Notes: generated from the letters alone by a model not told the origin. 64,000 nt of DNA from Biostraticola tofi (GCF_004343195.1 NZ_SMCR01000004.1:124001-188000), one strand, 5' to 3'. Positions 1-8,928 are shown, counted from the stretch's first letter. A program made the numbers and translations.

Positions 1-143
1 TTGTATTCACTCAAATATTTTCCCATTCTTTGATAAGCAATCGAGTCGCTGAATATGCTCATTCCACTGGCCTGAGCGTCATAACAATAAATATGAAAAT
101 GATCTCACCATTTAATGTTAACCACCCTAAAAAGGAATTTATT
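1..143. other. Non-coding leader upstream of sipC
   Basis: AT-rich stretch before the sipC start. One frame stays open from the left edge into sipC, but its translation does not resemble the C-terminus of a SipB/IpaB translocator, and a better ribosome site (AAGGA, about 8 bases before the ATG at 144) marks the start. In SPI-1 loci sipB sits directly upstream, so it may lie just outside the window, or the order may differ here. Confidence 0.4.
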
Positions 144-1289
144 ATGACAAATCCGATCGCCTCATCCGCAGCAAGCCCGGTACGCCAGTATGCTTCCGAT
201 TGCGCGGCCATCGACGATGTAAAAAATCAGAAATTGCAGCCGGCATCATTACAGCTGGTTGATCTGGCTGTAAAAGGCAATGCTCGTACCACATCAGGGC
301 TTAAGGTGGAAATCCCGCTGCGTAAGCCTGATGAAAGCACAACAATGCCGGCAAAAGATCTGGCAGAACGTCTGAAATTAGTCAGTGAGCAGTCGGTTTT
401 GGCTTTTCAGCAGCAACAGACTTTTACCGAACCGCAAAAGCTGACTAGCGCCGGCCCATCTGATCGTTATGGACCGATAGACCAGGGCGATCAGGCAAAA
501 CTGACGTTCGCCTGCGTTGACCTTATCAACCGTTTGTTGGCTTCAGCGCGCATAGATCATATGCGCATGTCGGAAATTGAAGCTGAAATGTCTAAAAAGC
601 AGGCTGAATACATCCGTAAAGAGGGGGTGACGGCGATGGGCGCCGCCATTGGCGGAGCAACTGCCAGCATAGCCCTATCCGGAGCAGGCGGCGCCAAGAA
701 ATTGTCTGGCCTGAGAAATGAACGACAGGCAATCAAGCAGGTTGCGCCCAACATTACCTCACACCAGGAAAGGCTGCACAGCCTGGAAAACAACCTTGCC
801 AGGAGCAAGGGTAGCGCACCAGAACCGTCACCGGTATCGCAAACCCGCCATACTCAGCCGGCCGGCCTGTCCAGCCAAATTAATCACCGTGCCCAGACAG
901 AGCATCAGCTATCCAGCGCTCATCACAGTCAACTTAAACACGATAGCGATACGCCATCCCGAGCGCAGCTTAATCGTGAAACGCATACCTTTAAGCTGCT
1001 GACCGCCGCCGCGGATCAAAAAAAGACCAAGGGCGATCTCATTATGCATTTCTCTTCACCGATCAACGCCATTGCTACCGGCACTGGGCAGTCCTTAACC
1101 AGTATTGATAGGGCAGATCAGGAAAACATGCGGCAGGGCGGTAAGGTATCAGGTGCCGCTATTGACAGCAGTAAGAATCAGCTAAGCGAATTCAAGCAGA
1201 TGATGGAAAAAATCTTATCTGCCTTGAGCGCTGCCACCGCCAATCGCCAGTCGGTAATCAGCCATATGTCGGGCAACTTATCCGCCTGA
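144..1289 (+). CDS. sipC: T3SS translocator, SipC/IpaC/BipC family
   Basis: 381-residue protein, near the size of Salmonella SipC (about 409). Known role of the family: the second translocon protein, secreted through the needle, inserted in the host membrane with SipB, with actin-nucleating activity in some members. What is seen: a polar, Gln/Ser-rich N-terminal half, one hydrophobic Ala/Gly-rich segment (around residues 160-185, MGAAIGGATASIALSGAGG) where IpaC-type proteins have their membrane segment, and a helical polar C-terminus ending in a Ser/His/Met tail. I chose ATG 144 for its ribosome site; the frame is open further upstream. It is the first of four genes in the order sipC-sipD-sipA-iacP seen in SPI-1. 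The family call rests on order, size and topology more than on direct residue identity. Confidence 0.72.
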   Translation: MTNPIASSAASPVRQYASDCAAIDDVKNQKLQPASLQLVDLAVKGNARTTSGLKVEIPLRKPDESTTMPAKDLAERLKLVSEQSVLAFQQQQTFTEPQKLTSAGPSDRYGPIDQGDQAKLTFACVDLINRLLASARIDHMRMSEIEAEMSKKQAEYIRKEGVTAMGAAIGGATASIALSGAGGAKKLSGLRNERQAIKQVAPNITSHQERLHSLENNLARSKGSAPEPSPVSQTRHTQPAGLSSQINHRAQTEHQLSSAHHSQLKHDSDTPSRAQLNRETHTFKLLTAAADQKKTKGDLIMHFSSPINAIATGTGQSLTSIDRADQENMRQGGKVSGAAIDSSKNQLSEFKQMMEKILSALSAATANRQSVISHMSGNLSA

Positions 1290-1315
1290 TCTACTGCCGG
1301 AATGATTGAGGATTA

Positions 1316-2404
1316 ATGATGAGCGATTTGACAAATCAAATTGGCATGGCGTTGCCTGCAGCCAGCAGCGCTTTGCAAACCCATTTCCATGACAACACCA
1401 TCAATGAAACCAGCCTGTTATCTTTTCTCCCTGCCGCATCGGCGGCAGACAAGCCGATTGTTCAGACACCTGCACAATGGGTAGTCCACATCGCACAGCA
1501 GATCAAAGATAAAATTGACAGCTACCTGTCAGGAAAAACGGGCCAAGCGGGCGGGATTTATCTCCAATCGCGCATGTCGAGGGGGGGCCTGGTACAGGGC
1601 GCGCCTGGCGAACGGTCGACCTTGGATATGGCCAGCGAAATGGAGCAGGGATTACACCTGCTGAGGGCGCAGATGCATGCTGCCGTCAGCGCTGATAGCC
1701 TGTCAAAGGCGGGGTCGCTTGCTGCGGGTGAAGATAGCGCCGCTGCCGGGCAGCCGGCATTGCGCTTTGGCACCGGCAGAATAGATGATTCCTGGAGTAT
1801 GGCCGGCCAGGAAGCAGCCATCAATGATATGAAAGAACACTACATGGATGAATATGAAAATATCATCCAGCGTTATAAGGAGTTTTATCAGGAATTCAGT
1901 GACTTTATTAGCAGATTAACGACAGATATTAAAGTGACTACCGACAGTAAAGGTAATCAGTTTATCACTATAGGCTTGGAGGCTCTTAATAAGTTAAGAG
2001 CCATGCTAGTCAAATTTTCCGGCGAGGGTGCAGGCAAACTTTATCCCAAGGCGGGCAGCACAACCAAAGAAAATGCTGAAAAATGGGCGGCAGAGCTGGG
2101 CCTGCCTGCAGATAGTGTAGTCAAGTCGGGTGATGGTTACATCGTTAAAATGAATGTTGCACCGCTCGAAACGATTATAAAATCATTGGAGGAAGTGGTC
2201 GGTAATAAATTAGCTATGGTTAAATATAATGTTTTTAAAGAGGGGCTTGACGGCCAGGGAGATAAATTAAAGCAAACGATGCAACTGTTAATTCAGAAAT
2301 ACAGCAATGCCGTCAGTCTGTTTGATAATACCGTCAAGCAATACAGTTCGATTATGGCCAAGATGGCGGATTTGATGAAACTCATCATCCAGGCATGGAG
2401 CTAA
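1316..2404 (+). CDS. sipD: T3SS needle-tip protein, SipD/IpaD/BipD family
   Basis: 362 residues, against about 343 for SipD. The family caps the needle and controls translocon assembly. The best evidence is the C-terminal helix: the last ~45 residues carry QLLIQKYSNAVSLFDN followed by a Met/Lys-rich amphipathic end, matching the long C-terminal coiled-coil helix of IpaD/SipD (IpaD has QKYSNANSIFDN). The middle (residues ~150-210) is predicted helical, with the Tyr-rich stretch YENIIQRYKEFYQEF typical of the central coiled coil. Two in-frame ATGs lie at 1316 and 1319, 4-7 bases after a GAGG ribosome site. Gaps to its neighbours are short (26 and 6 bases), so it is cotranscribed with sipC and the sipA-like gene. 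Confidence 0.88.
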   Translation: MMSDLTNQIGMALPAASSALQTHFHDNTINETSLLSFLPAASAADKPIVQTPAQWVVHIAQQIKDKIDSYLSGKTGQAGGIYLQSRMSRGGLVQGAPGERSTLDMASEMEQGLHLLRAQMHAAVSADSLSKAGSLAAGEDSAAAGQPALRFGTGRIDDSWSMAGQEAAINDMKEHYMDEYENIIQRYKEFYQEFSDFISRLTTDIKVTTDSKGNQFITIGLEALNKLRAMLVKFSGEGAGKLYPKAGSTTKENAEKWAAELGLPADSVVKSGDGYIVKMNVAPLETIIKSLEEVVGNKLAMVKYNVFKEGLDGQGDKLKQTMQLLIQKYSNAVSLFDNTVKQYSSIMAKMADLMKLIIQAWS

Positions 2405-2410
2405 AATAAT

Positions 2411-4231
2411 ATGAGCGAATTAGCTATTTCTTCCAGCGTATTATCGTCTGCCTTTGCTGCAATGACCTCCAGCAGGCAGCAGTATCATGCTCCTTTAATA
2501 CGAGAACTGCAGCAGGTAAAAAACGGCCCTGCTATCGTTAGAGATATTGCAGGAAGGCCGCAGAATGCCGTTGAAAATGCGCATTGCTTGGGCTTTGGCA
2601 TCGGCCTATCAGCTGCAGCACCGGGCGATAGCCAGCGCAATGATTTGAACAGAGCCGCAAAAGAAAGCGGCGTTTCAGGGCGCCAGAGTGGGGCGATTAT
2701 CGTCGCTGACGATTGCCGCAGTTTATTCAAGCACCAGAGCATTGAGAATCTTTTGGGTTATGCCAGCAAAGACAGGCCGCCTATTGATCACAATTCTATT
2801 GTCACATCCGGCGGCATGGCATGTCCTTATCATATACCCGCTATGGCCGAAGCCTGCTTTCTCGCCATGCAAAAACCATTGACGTCTAACCAGTCCAGGG
2901 ACCTTGACGGCGTCATAAAGAAACTCGCCTCCACTATGCAGAAGGCGCAGCGGAATTCCCCAGAGGCGCTAAGGAACTATGATCAAAAGCGTGCCGAAAA
3001 ATTCACAGCAATAGAGCTGGAAATGACGGCTGTATTAAAACCTATATTGGGAAGCCAGCCAGAGGCCGCATCCGCCGTATTGCTGACTGATGTCGTAGAT
3101 CCCTTCATGGCCATCTATACCGGACAGCAATTAAAGGGGGTGCCACTTAGCCTGACAGAATATCGTTCGATGGGTAATCTCATTGACCAGGCTGCCCTGA
3201 ATTTGCTCAACGAGTCCTGTAAGACCGTTGCCAACGGCGGTGGAAGCTATATCTCCAAGCTGGGGCTGATAAATTTTCTTTTGCTTGGCATACCTCATTA
3301 TCTGGTTAAACCTCACAACACGCCTGTCGAACCCTTGGCTGAGTCAAGTAATCAACAGCTGGGTGGGCCGAAGTCGCCCGATGTTACCGCTAGGGTACCG
3401 ACCGGCCTCGGCTCCCGATCTGACGATGGCGGCGGCCTCAGGCCTGAAGGCCATCGGCAAACCGGTGACAAAGGGAATGGGACAGCCACAGATGGACACC
3501 CGTCTGGCAATATCATGATCAACAGCGGCAATACAACGATAAACAACCATAATCTGACGATTCATACTCTTTTCCAGCCGATCAATATTTACAACCTGAC
3601 CAACCAAAATTCTACTATGTCCTTTACCCTTCCTCCCCGGCCGCAGCAGCAAGGGAAAATGCCGCCTTCGGCCGGACAACCGGCAAAAAAACCGCTTATC
3701 AGCGGTCATACGACACCCCCTCCTCAGATGCGGGAACCTGCGGTGCATGAGACGGGTGCTAAGCCTGTGATTCTTTCCGACCAACCATCGCTGTTGACTC
3801 TGGTGCAGGAGTACCCGGTTACCTACAGCGATGAGGGGCCTGTTTATATCGCCGAAGTAACAGAACCGCCGGTGCCGGCTACCGCGACCAGCACCTGGCC
3901 CACTGTCGCTCCGCCTGCATCGGTTATCACCTCGGTATCAGGTCTTCGACGAGCGAATCATCCGTCGACCTTCAGCTATCCGCCGGCGATAAAGGGCATT
4001 TTTGCAGGAAAAGAGCCAGATAAGTCAGGGCTGGCCCATGCGGAACCCGGTAAATCGCCGCCTGAAAGCGATTCCCGGCCAAGCGGGGAGGCGGAGAGGG
4101 TTGAAGCCGGGCACAAACCGGTAAAAGACTGGCCCGAAATGATCATCCCTAAGCCTGTTCTGACCTCGGTACCGGGACTGCGCAGAGCTAATCAGTTCAC
4201 CGCCACCCGCCAACCCAAGCCCAATATGTAG
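2411..4231 (+). CDS. sipA: SipA-like T3SS effector without an evident actin-binding domain
   Basis: 606 residues, against 685 for Salmonella SipA. Position directly after sipD and before iacP is that of sipA. Residues ~215-300 resemble the SipA N-terminal/heparin-like region (a helical stretch around VDPFMAIYTGQQ and LIDQAALNLLNESC). It is followed by an Asn/Ile/Thr-rich tract (NTTINNHNLTI, residues ~370-385) like the Asn-rich repeat of SipA. After that the protein is Pro-rich and probably disordered. A motif TSVxGLRRAN occurs twice, near residues ~510 and ~585. I see nothing like the C-terminal actin-binding domain of SipA. In the family SipA bundles actin during entry; if that domain is truly absent here the role must differ. 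Secretion by this T3SS is inferred from context only. Confidence 0.62.
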   Translation: MSELAISSSVLSSAFAAMTSSRQQYHAPLIRELQQVKNGPAIVRDIAGRPQNAVENAHCLGFGIGLSAAAPGDSQRNDLNRAAKESGVSGRQSGAIIVADDCRSLFKHQSIENLLGYASKDRPPIDHNSIVTSGGMACPYHIPAMAEACFLAMQKPLTSNQSRDLDGVIKKLASTMQKAQRNSPEALRNYDQKRAEKFTAIELEMTAVLKPILGSQPEAASAVLLTDVVDPFMAIYTGQQLKGVPLSLTEYRSMGNLIDQAALNLLNESCKTVANGGGSYISKLGLINFLLLGIPHYLVKPHNTPVEPLAESSNQQLGGPKSPDVTARVPTGLGSRSDDGGGLRPEGHRQTGDKGNGTATDGHPSGNIMINSGNTTINNHNLTIHTLFQPINIYNLTNQNSTMSFTLPPRPQQQGKMPPSAGQPAKKPLISGHTTPPPQMREPAVHETGAKPVILSDQPSLLTLVQEYPVTYSDEGPVYIAEVTEPPVPATATSTWPTVAPPASVITSVSGLRRANHPSTFSYPPAIKGIFAGKEPDKSGLAHAEPGKSPPESDSRPSGEAERVEAGHKPVKDWPEMIIPKPVLTSVPGLRRANQFTATRQPKPNM

Positions 4232-4364
4232 GTGACCGCCCGTCCGTCGGAGACGGGCAACCCCTATCGAACCGCTGCCGCTTTCAGAGGCCTTTTCTCT
4301 CAGCCATTGCGGCGGTGATGGATATCTCGATTCAGGCTGATGATAAACCCAAGGATAACAACTG

Positions 4365-4640
4365 ATGAACAGTAAACTTGACGTAGGTAACATAGACCGC
4401 ATCCGCCAAACGCTGTATGACATATTGGCCTATCGTCTGGGGCGAAGTCAGATGGATATCAGCAGCAAACATCATCTGGCCAATGAACTTTATATGGACT
4501 CGCTGGACTGGCTTGAAGTTGACATCGGTATTTCCGAGGCATTCGGCTTTGATCTCGCTATCGATGATATTTTTCAAATGGAAACCGTGGAGGATTTGGT
4601 CGTGCTGGTTGCCAAAAAAACGACACTGCCGCAGAAATAG
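4365..4640 (+). CDS. iacP: Acyl carrier protein of T3SS locus (IacP)
   Basis: 91 residues, the size of an acyl carrier protein. The phosphopantetheine attachment motif is present as MDSLDW (residues ~43-48, Ser-44 as the attachment site), followed by the acidic helix typical of ACPs. In Salmonella IacP lies after sipA and promotes secretion of SipA, SipC and SopB; the same order is found here. The ATG at 4365 follows AAGGAT by 6 bases. The 133-base gap after the sipA-like gene holds no other gene. A second frame (from 4417) is open across the gene but lacks the motif and is a shadow. Confidence 0.88.
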   Translation: MNSKLDVGNIDRIRQTLYDILAYRLGRSQMDISSKHHLANELYMDSLDWLEVDIGISEAFGFDLAIDDIFQMETVEDLVVLVAKKTTLPQK

Positions 4641-4916
4641 AGTGCCTATTTATGCATGGTTAAACCGGTTTAGGATTAATTAGGGGAGAGTAGTCCTACA
4701 CTTTAAGGTTATGAGATTAATTATTAATAATGTAATTAAATCTCTTTTTATGTGAGATCAGTGATCTCTCTCTTAATCAATTGATTCAGGTGTCTTGGGA
4801 TAGATCCATTTTATGAAGAGATTGTTGCTCATATTCCTATCATGAAGTTTTGTGGGATTCTGATTATTATCTTTTTACGATCCTGACTCTTCATTATGCA
4901 TTAAAGAAATTATATT
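4641..4916 (+). promoter_or_regulatory. AT-rich gap, likely promoter region of the prg/org operon
   Basis: 276 bases, strikingly AT-rich compared with the flanking genes and without an ORF. It separates the sip-iacP genes from prgH. In Salmonella this interval carries sicP-sptP, iagB, hilD and hilA; none is present. An AT-rich promoter silenced by H-NS and opened by a HilA-type activator would fit the family, but I cannot define -35/-10 boxes with confidence. Confidence 0.45.
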
Positions 4917-6104
4917 ATGCAAAAAGATATTGAGAATGCCGTCAACCCGGCTCACGCTGCAGTTATCCGCCTGCTGAGCGGAGTAATGACAGGATGTGAA
5001 TTTTTTTTGCCCCCTGGCAGGAACATGTTTGTCATGGCCGCCGAGAACACGCTGGTCGCAGCGGAAGGCCGTTGCGATATTCCCGATGACTGCATCGTCA
5101 TCCCGTCAACAATGGCAGGTATCAATTTTGAGTTGACCTGCGGTGAAGATGATGCGCCGGTCCTGGCTGAGCTTAAAGAATTTCATCCGGATGGGGTCTG
5201 CTCGCGCAACATTGAGGCGAGTCAGATTATAAACGCCGGGGGGCAGATTTTCGCGCTGCGCCGAGCCGATGAGCCGTGGTCTGAAGCGGTGCTCTGCTAC
5301 CGCGAAACCCATACGCCCCCCGCCGCCCCTGTCGCTGTATTCAGGCGCCGTCCTGTGTGGTTCGCTGCTCTGGCGGCGGTTATTTCCATTATCGCTCTGG
5401 TGGTTACGCTCAATGCCGCAACCCAGCATCGGCAAATTCTTAGCCTGGCGGCAGGGTTGGGCGATGAAAATAACGACTTTCCTATCCTGCCCGGCAGGGA
5501 CGGAATCATGTACGTGATGACGCAAACTGCGGGTCAAGCTGCCTGGGGTCGCCAGGCCTTGGTGCGCATGCCGTCTTCAGGGCCGGTCAGGGTGGTTAAT
5601 GCCCAGGATGAAGTTCAGCGAACGATACGCTGGTTGGCCGGAAACTTTCCTCAGTTGCATCTACAAGGTGTCAGGTTTGATGAGCCGTCACACCCTCTGG
5701 TGGCATTAAGCCTTCAGCGTACTCACCTGAACAGCGAGCAAAAAAAAGCGCTGACCAACGCCCTGATGGAGGTTATTCCCTATGCATCAACAATCAACCT
5801 TATGATGGTAGATGATAATCAGGTCTCTCTGCAGGCCGATGCAGGCATCAAAAAATTAGGCGTCCCTTACTCCAGGCATAACTACCCAGACAGCGTGACG
5901 TTTATTATTAATAATGAACTTGATGACGGAGAACGGTTGAAGTTAAGGCAGTTTATTGAGGCCTTCAGCCAACAATGGAATGGTCATTATATATTGTTTT
6001 CCATTGATGCCAAGGAAGACTGGCTTAAAGGAAAATCATTTAAATATGGCAGGCAAGAATACGTAAAGTTGAATGCAGGTCACTGGTTTTTTCCCAACAA
6101 TTAA
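4917..6104 (+). CDS. prgH: T3SS inner-membrane ring protein, PrgH family
   Basis: 395 residues, against 392 for Salmonella PrgH. PrgH forms the outer of the two inner-membrane rings of the needle complex with PrgK. Seen: an N-terminal cytoplasmic domain (residues ~1-140, beginning with the forkhead-like pattern RLLSGVMTGCEFFLPPG), a single membrane helix at ~145-168 (VWFAALAAVISIIALVVTL) and a large periplasmic domain with the ring-building modules. It starts the prgH-I-J-K-orgA-orgB operon. The ATG at 4917 has only a weak AAAGAAAT ribosome site. The next gene follows after 20 bases. Confidence 0.9.
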   Translation: MQKDIENAVNPAHAAVIRLLSGVMTGCEFFLPPGRNMFVMAAENTLVAAEGRCDIPDDCIVIPSTMAGINFELTCGEDDAPVLAELKEFHPDGVCSRNIEASQIINAGGQIFALRRADEPWSEAVLCYRETHTPPAAPVAVFRRRPVWFAALAAVISIIALVVTLNAATQHRQILSLAAGLGDENNDFPILPGRDGIMYVMTQTAGQAAWGRQALVRMPSSGPVRVVNAQDEVQRTIRWLAGNFPQLHLQGVRFDEPSHPLVALSLQRTHLNSEQKKALTNALMEVIPYASTINLMMVDDNQVSLQADAGIKKLGVPYSRHNYPDSVTFIINNELDDGERLKLRQFIEAFSQQWNGHYILFSIDAKEDWLKGKSFKYGRQEYVKLNAGHWFFPNN

Positions 6105-6124
6105 TTACTGACAAGGTGAAAGTG

Positions 6125-6403
6125 ATGCCGGACAACGCAAACCCAGTTGCAAGAAATACAGGCAGCTATACCGATGTATCGATGAACGAAACAGTCACTA
6201 CCATAACGCCTGCATTGAATACAGCTTCTGATGCGATGAAAGCTGCGCAGGATGCCGTTAAAGATGATCCGGTCAATCCCGGCAAAGTATTAAATCTTCA
6301 GATAGCGCAGGCTGCGTTTAACAACATCATGAGCACAGCTTCCGGGCTGATTAAAGGTTTTGTTGGAACCAGTATGGGTATTATTAGAAATATGGTCTCC
6401 TGA
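6125..6403 (+). CDS. prgI: T3SS needle subunit, PrgI/MxiH family
   Basis: 92 residues from the ATG at 6125, which has a good AAGGTGA site; a GTG nine bases earlier is also in frame. Needle subunits are usually about 80-84 residues and form a helical hairpin with a Pro-x-(D/N)P turn. Here the turn is in DDPVNPGKVL (residues ~51-60), with a helix on either side and a hydrophobic C-terminal helix ending IIRNMVS, comparable to IIQNFR of PrgI. The first ~25 residues are an extended Asn/Thr-rich stretch, longer than in PrgI. Position between prgH and prgJ supports the call. The family WxG-like N-terminus is absent. Confidence 0.8.
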   Translation: MPDNANPVARNTGSYTDVSMNETVTTITPALNTASDAMKAAQDAVKDDPVNPGKVLNLQIAQAAFNNIMSTASGLIKGFVGTSMGIIRNMVS

Positions 6404-6442
6404 TATTTATGCCCATGCTATGGGCAGTTTAATGAGGTGTTT

Positions 6443-6709
6443 ATGAAAATGGGTCAGGTAATCGGTCTGTCAGGCAAAGATACGCTATCGACTGCCAAAG
6501 ATAATAATATTATTAATTCTGTATTAACGCTCGCAGAGGAAAATTCCGCTGGCCATAATGGAGATATCAAGGCAGCTGCCGCCCTGTCGCCAAATGCGAT
6601 GCTTACCATGCAGCATGCTCAGGGACAACGGCAGATTTTCTTCTCTTTTATCAGCGCCGTGGCCGCTAAAATGGTCAATGGGGTCAGGACCCTGCTAACG
6701 TCATCATGA
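6443..6709 (+). CDS. prgJ: T3SS inner rod protein, PrgJ family
   Basis: 88 residues from ATG 6443 (ribosome site GAGGTG; an upstream GTG at 6437 is less likely). PrgJ (about 101 residues) forms the rod connecting the needle to the export gate. The C-terminus VRTLLTSS parallels VETLLRS of PrgJ, and the preceding helix ([25 protein letters not shown]) fits the family's rod helix. The N-terminal part is short and polar. The stop overlaps the prgK start as ATGA, indicating translational coupling. Confidence 0.8.
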   Translation: MKMGQVIGLSGKDTLSTAKDNNIINSVLTLAEENSAGHNGDIKAAAALSPNAMLTMQHAQGQRQIFFSFISAVAAKMVNGVRTLLTSS

Positions 6710-7461
6710 GCCGATTAACCGGGCGGCTGCTGTTGCCGATTCTTATCCTGCTGCTGAGCGCCTGTAAGGATGAGGCGCTACTGAAAGGGCTGGATCAGTA
6801 TCAGGCAAACGAGGTTATCGCCAGCCTCCAGCGTAACAATATCGAGGTCGAAAAAAAGGACCAGGGTAAAGCCGGCTACAGTATTACCGTGAAAAAGGTG
6901 GATATCCCGGCGGCGGTCACATTGCTGAAGGTTTATGGCCTGCCTCCGGCCCCCAAGATGGAAATATCGCAAATGTTCCCGGGGGAATCTCTCGTGTCCT
7001 CCCCACGAGCTGAAAAGGCCCGACTTTATTCAGCCATAGAACAACGGCTTGAGCAATCGTTGCAAATCATGAGCGGCGTACTGACCGCCAGAGTGCATGT
7101 CAGCTATGACGCGCAGTCTGCTGAAGGCAGCGGCAGCTCCGGGCCGATGCATCTTTCTGCTCTGGTGGGCTACGGTGATGATGCTGAACCCGAGCTGATG
7201 GTCAATGATATCAAGCGCTTTCTCAAGAACAGCTTCAATGATGTCAGCTATGACAATATTTCCGTGGTGATGTCCCGGCAGCCGCCCTTACTTCATGCTT
7301 CTCCGGTCGCTATCAAGGATCGGCAAAGCATGCTGGGGTGGAGTGAAGTCATTAGTGGCTTGATGGGGGCACTGCTGGTCGCCGGAGCGTTGCTGATACA
7401 GAAGTCCAGAGCGGGTAATAAACGGGTGATGGAAGATGCCGATGACCGCAACATCACTTGA
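6706..7461 (+). CDS. prgK: T3SS inner-membrane ring lipoprotein, PrgK/MxiJ/YscJ family
   Basis: 251 residues, against 252 for PrgK. A lipoprotein signal ends in the lipobox LLSAC (Cys at residue ~20). The YscJ/FliF-type ring module follows: [25 protein letters not shown], then VPAA-type and GLP-type motifs (VYGLPPAPK) and the [16 protein letters not shown] loop. A second module covers residues ~110-195, and a C-terminal membrane helix lies at ~215-232 ([16 protein letters not shown]). Forms the inner ring of the needle-complex base with PrgH. The start overlaps the prgJ stop by 4 bases and the 3' end overlaps orgA by 26 bases. Confidence 0.95.
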   Translation: MSRLTGRLLLPILILLLSACKDEALLKGLDQYQANEVIASLQRNNIEVEKKDQGKAGYSITVKKVDIPAAVTLLKVYGLPPAPKMEISQMFPGESLVSSPRAEKARLYSAIEQRLEQSLQIMSGVLTARVHVSYDAQSAEGSGSSGPMHLSALVGYGDDAEPELMVNDIKRFLKNSFNDVSYDNISVVMSRQPPLLHASPVAIKDRQSMLGWSEVISGLMGALLVAGALLIQKSRAGNKRVMEDADDRNIT

Positions 7462-8050
7462 AAAGATCCTGTTTGAACCCTTGTCGTGGATTCATCCGCA
7501 GTGGCTGACGTTGTCGCAGGCAATAAGCGGTATCAGGCAGCAGTCGATCATCAATCAGATAATGATTGAATGTCAGGGATGGCAACTGCACTGTCCGACG
7601 TCGGCTGCGGGCAGCATTGCATCGTTGTATATCAGACAATGGCATCAGCTACCCCAGGTCGCCTTACTACTGGCGAGTCAGTGCTGTCGGGCTCAATTGG
7701 CCTACCGGGGACAACGGCTGCAGTTGCCGGGCTGGATTCGGCCATTCGCCGACCTCAGTATGTCCACTTCTGTCGCCAACATACCGTCGACGGCCTTGAC
7801 GGTACCCTGGCTCATTACATGGGGGAGCGGCGCATTGCAAAGCGTGACTGAGCGCTTGCCACTGGCACTGTCACAGCGTGTTCCGCTGCTGTTTCCTCCC
7901 GCGTTAGGCGTGAGTGCAGGCAAGGCCTGCTATGACGCTGTTGATATCAATCTGATGAGAGCTGCTTTTCAATATGCCAAGAGAAATCCCTATGTACCGG
8001 CCTCCCGTCATTTCTGGCGGCAGTGTTATCCGGCGTGCCCATCTGCTTGA
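7436..8050 (+). CDS. orgA: T3SS sorting-platform protein, OrgA family
   Basis: 204 residues, against 199 for Salmonella OrgA. OrgA (SctK) links the inner ring to the cytoplasmic sorting platform. Seen: the opening [16 protein letters not shown], typical of SctK proteins (a conserved PxxWIHP), a Leu/Trp-rich globular body without signal or membrane helix, and a Cys-containing C-terminus. It begins inside the end of prgK (26-base overlap), and its own end overlaps the orgB start by about 77 bases if orgB begins at 7974. Such overlaps are normal for this operon. Confidence 0.83.
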   Translation: MPMTATSLEKILFEPLSWIHPQWLTLSQAISGIRQQSIINQIMIECQGWQLHCPTSAAGSIASLYIRQWHQLPQVALLLASQCCRAQLAYRGQRLQLPGWIRPFADLSMSTSVANIPSTALTVPWLITWGSGALQSVTERLPLALSQRVPLLFPPALGVSAGKACYDAVDINLMRAAFQYAKRNPYVPASRHFWRQCYPACPSA

Positions 8051-8678
8051 GCAACGTGAATCTCTCAGCCTCATCAAAGAGGCTCGTCGCCAGGCTTTAC
8101 GAATGATGAGACAGGCCACCGATGAGGCCGAAGAAAAATTGAATCAGGCCCGTCAGGCGGGCTTTTATCAAGGGTTGGTCGCAGCGGCTCAAGAAGTCGC
8201 CGGCTACATCGGTAATGGCCAGCAGTTGCAGCAGACGTTGAGGGAACACCTGGATGAGCACGTCCATACAATGCTTTCTGCCGTTCTCAATCGGCCTGAA
8301 ATCATCCAGGCGCTGCTCAATGAATGGCTGGACTCGTTACCCAAGGGCAAAACAGATGAGCCGCTGCAGCTGATTTTACCTGAATCTGCCCGGCAGTTTC
8401 ACTCGCGCCTCAAAGAAACACTTAAACTCAGAACCATGACGGCGAAGATTTATTATCACGCTGAGTCGCCGATAAGAATGAAATACGCCGGGGAGGTGGC
8501 TGAATTTACCCTGCAGGAATGTATTGATACCGCCATTATCCGATTAAACGAACTGCCATCTCCTACAGGGCAGGGTCAGGAACTTGCCGAGGCAACCTTG
8601 CGCCGGCTTGCGCAGATTTTTACCCATCAGGTGACTCCCGGCTCGCGGGATAAGGAAACGCAACATGATCTCTCTTGA
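7974..8678 (+). CDS. orgB: T3SS ATPase stator, OrgB family
   Basis: 234 residues, against 226 for OrgB. OrgB (SctL, FliH-like) is the spoke between OrgA and the ATPase. Seen: N-terminal Pro-rich start, then a long charged coiled coil (residues ~30-75, with RRQALRMMRQATDEAEEKL), then the globular C-terminal domain with LLNEWLDSLPKG and AEFTLQECIDTAI; the pattern of the Salmonella protein is followed closely. A second in-frame ATG at 7992 is a possible start, giving a smaller overlap with orgA. The 3' end overlaps the next gene by 14 bases. Confidence 0.87.
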   Translation: MPREIPMYRPPVISGGSVIRRAHLLEQRESLSLIKEARRQALRMMRQATDEAEEKLNQARQAGFYQGLVAAAQEVAGYIGNGQQLQQTLREHLDEHVHTMLSAVLNRPEIIQALLNEWLDSLPKGKTDEPLQLILPESARQFHSRLKETLKLRTMTAKIYYHAESPIRMKYAGEVAEFTLQECIDTAIIRLNELPSPTGQGQELAEATLRRLAQIFTHQVTPGSRDKETQHDLS

Positions 8679-8928
8679 CTCAGTTTCATCCCAGTCTGCA
8701 CGACAGACAGCATCCGAAAATAAAGATGTCAGATCGGTGCTGACGCAGTCGCAGCTTGCCGCCGGTGCTGATATAACAGAACCGGGCGAAGCCCCCCACC
8801 TGGCTGATGGTCTGCTCCAGTCCGATGAATTCAATCATCTTTTCAGCCAAAACATCATGATGAGTCTGATCACGGAAAGTGCAAAGGTCGAATCGGTAGA
8901 TATATTTTCGCCTGAGGATGACGAATGA
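8665..8928 (+). CDS. Small T3SS-operon protein of unknown role
   Basis: 87 residues, acidic, Ser/Gln-rich N-terminus, no signal and no membrane helix. The position is that of orgC in Salmonella (153 residues), but I see no resemblance. The C-terminal half (residues ~45-75) has a likely amphipathic helix LLQSDEFNHLFSQNIMMSLITESAK. The start overlaps orgB by 14 bases and the stop overlaps the next gene as ATGA, so it is made with the apparatus. It could be a secreted early substrate, a chaperone-like factor or a regulator; nothing here decides. Confidence 0.6.
   Translation: MISLDSVSSQSARQTASENKDVRSVLTQSQLAAGADITEPGEAPHLADGLLQSDEFNHLFSQNIMMSLITESAKVESVDIFSPEDDE

Noticed and set aside
1-143. 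C-terminal end of sipB
   Set aside because: None of the three frames resembles the end of SipB/IpaB; two are closed by stops and the third continues into sipC.
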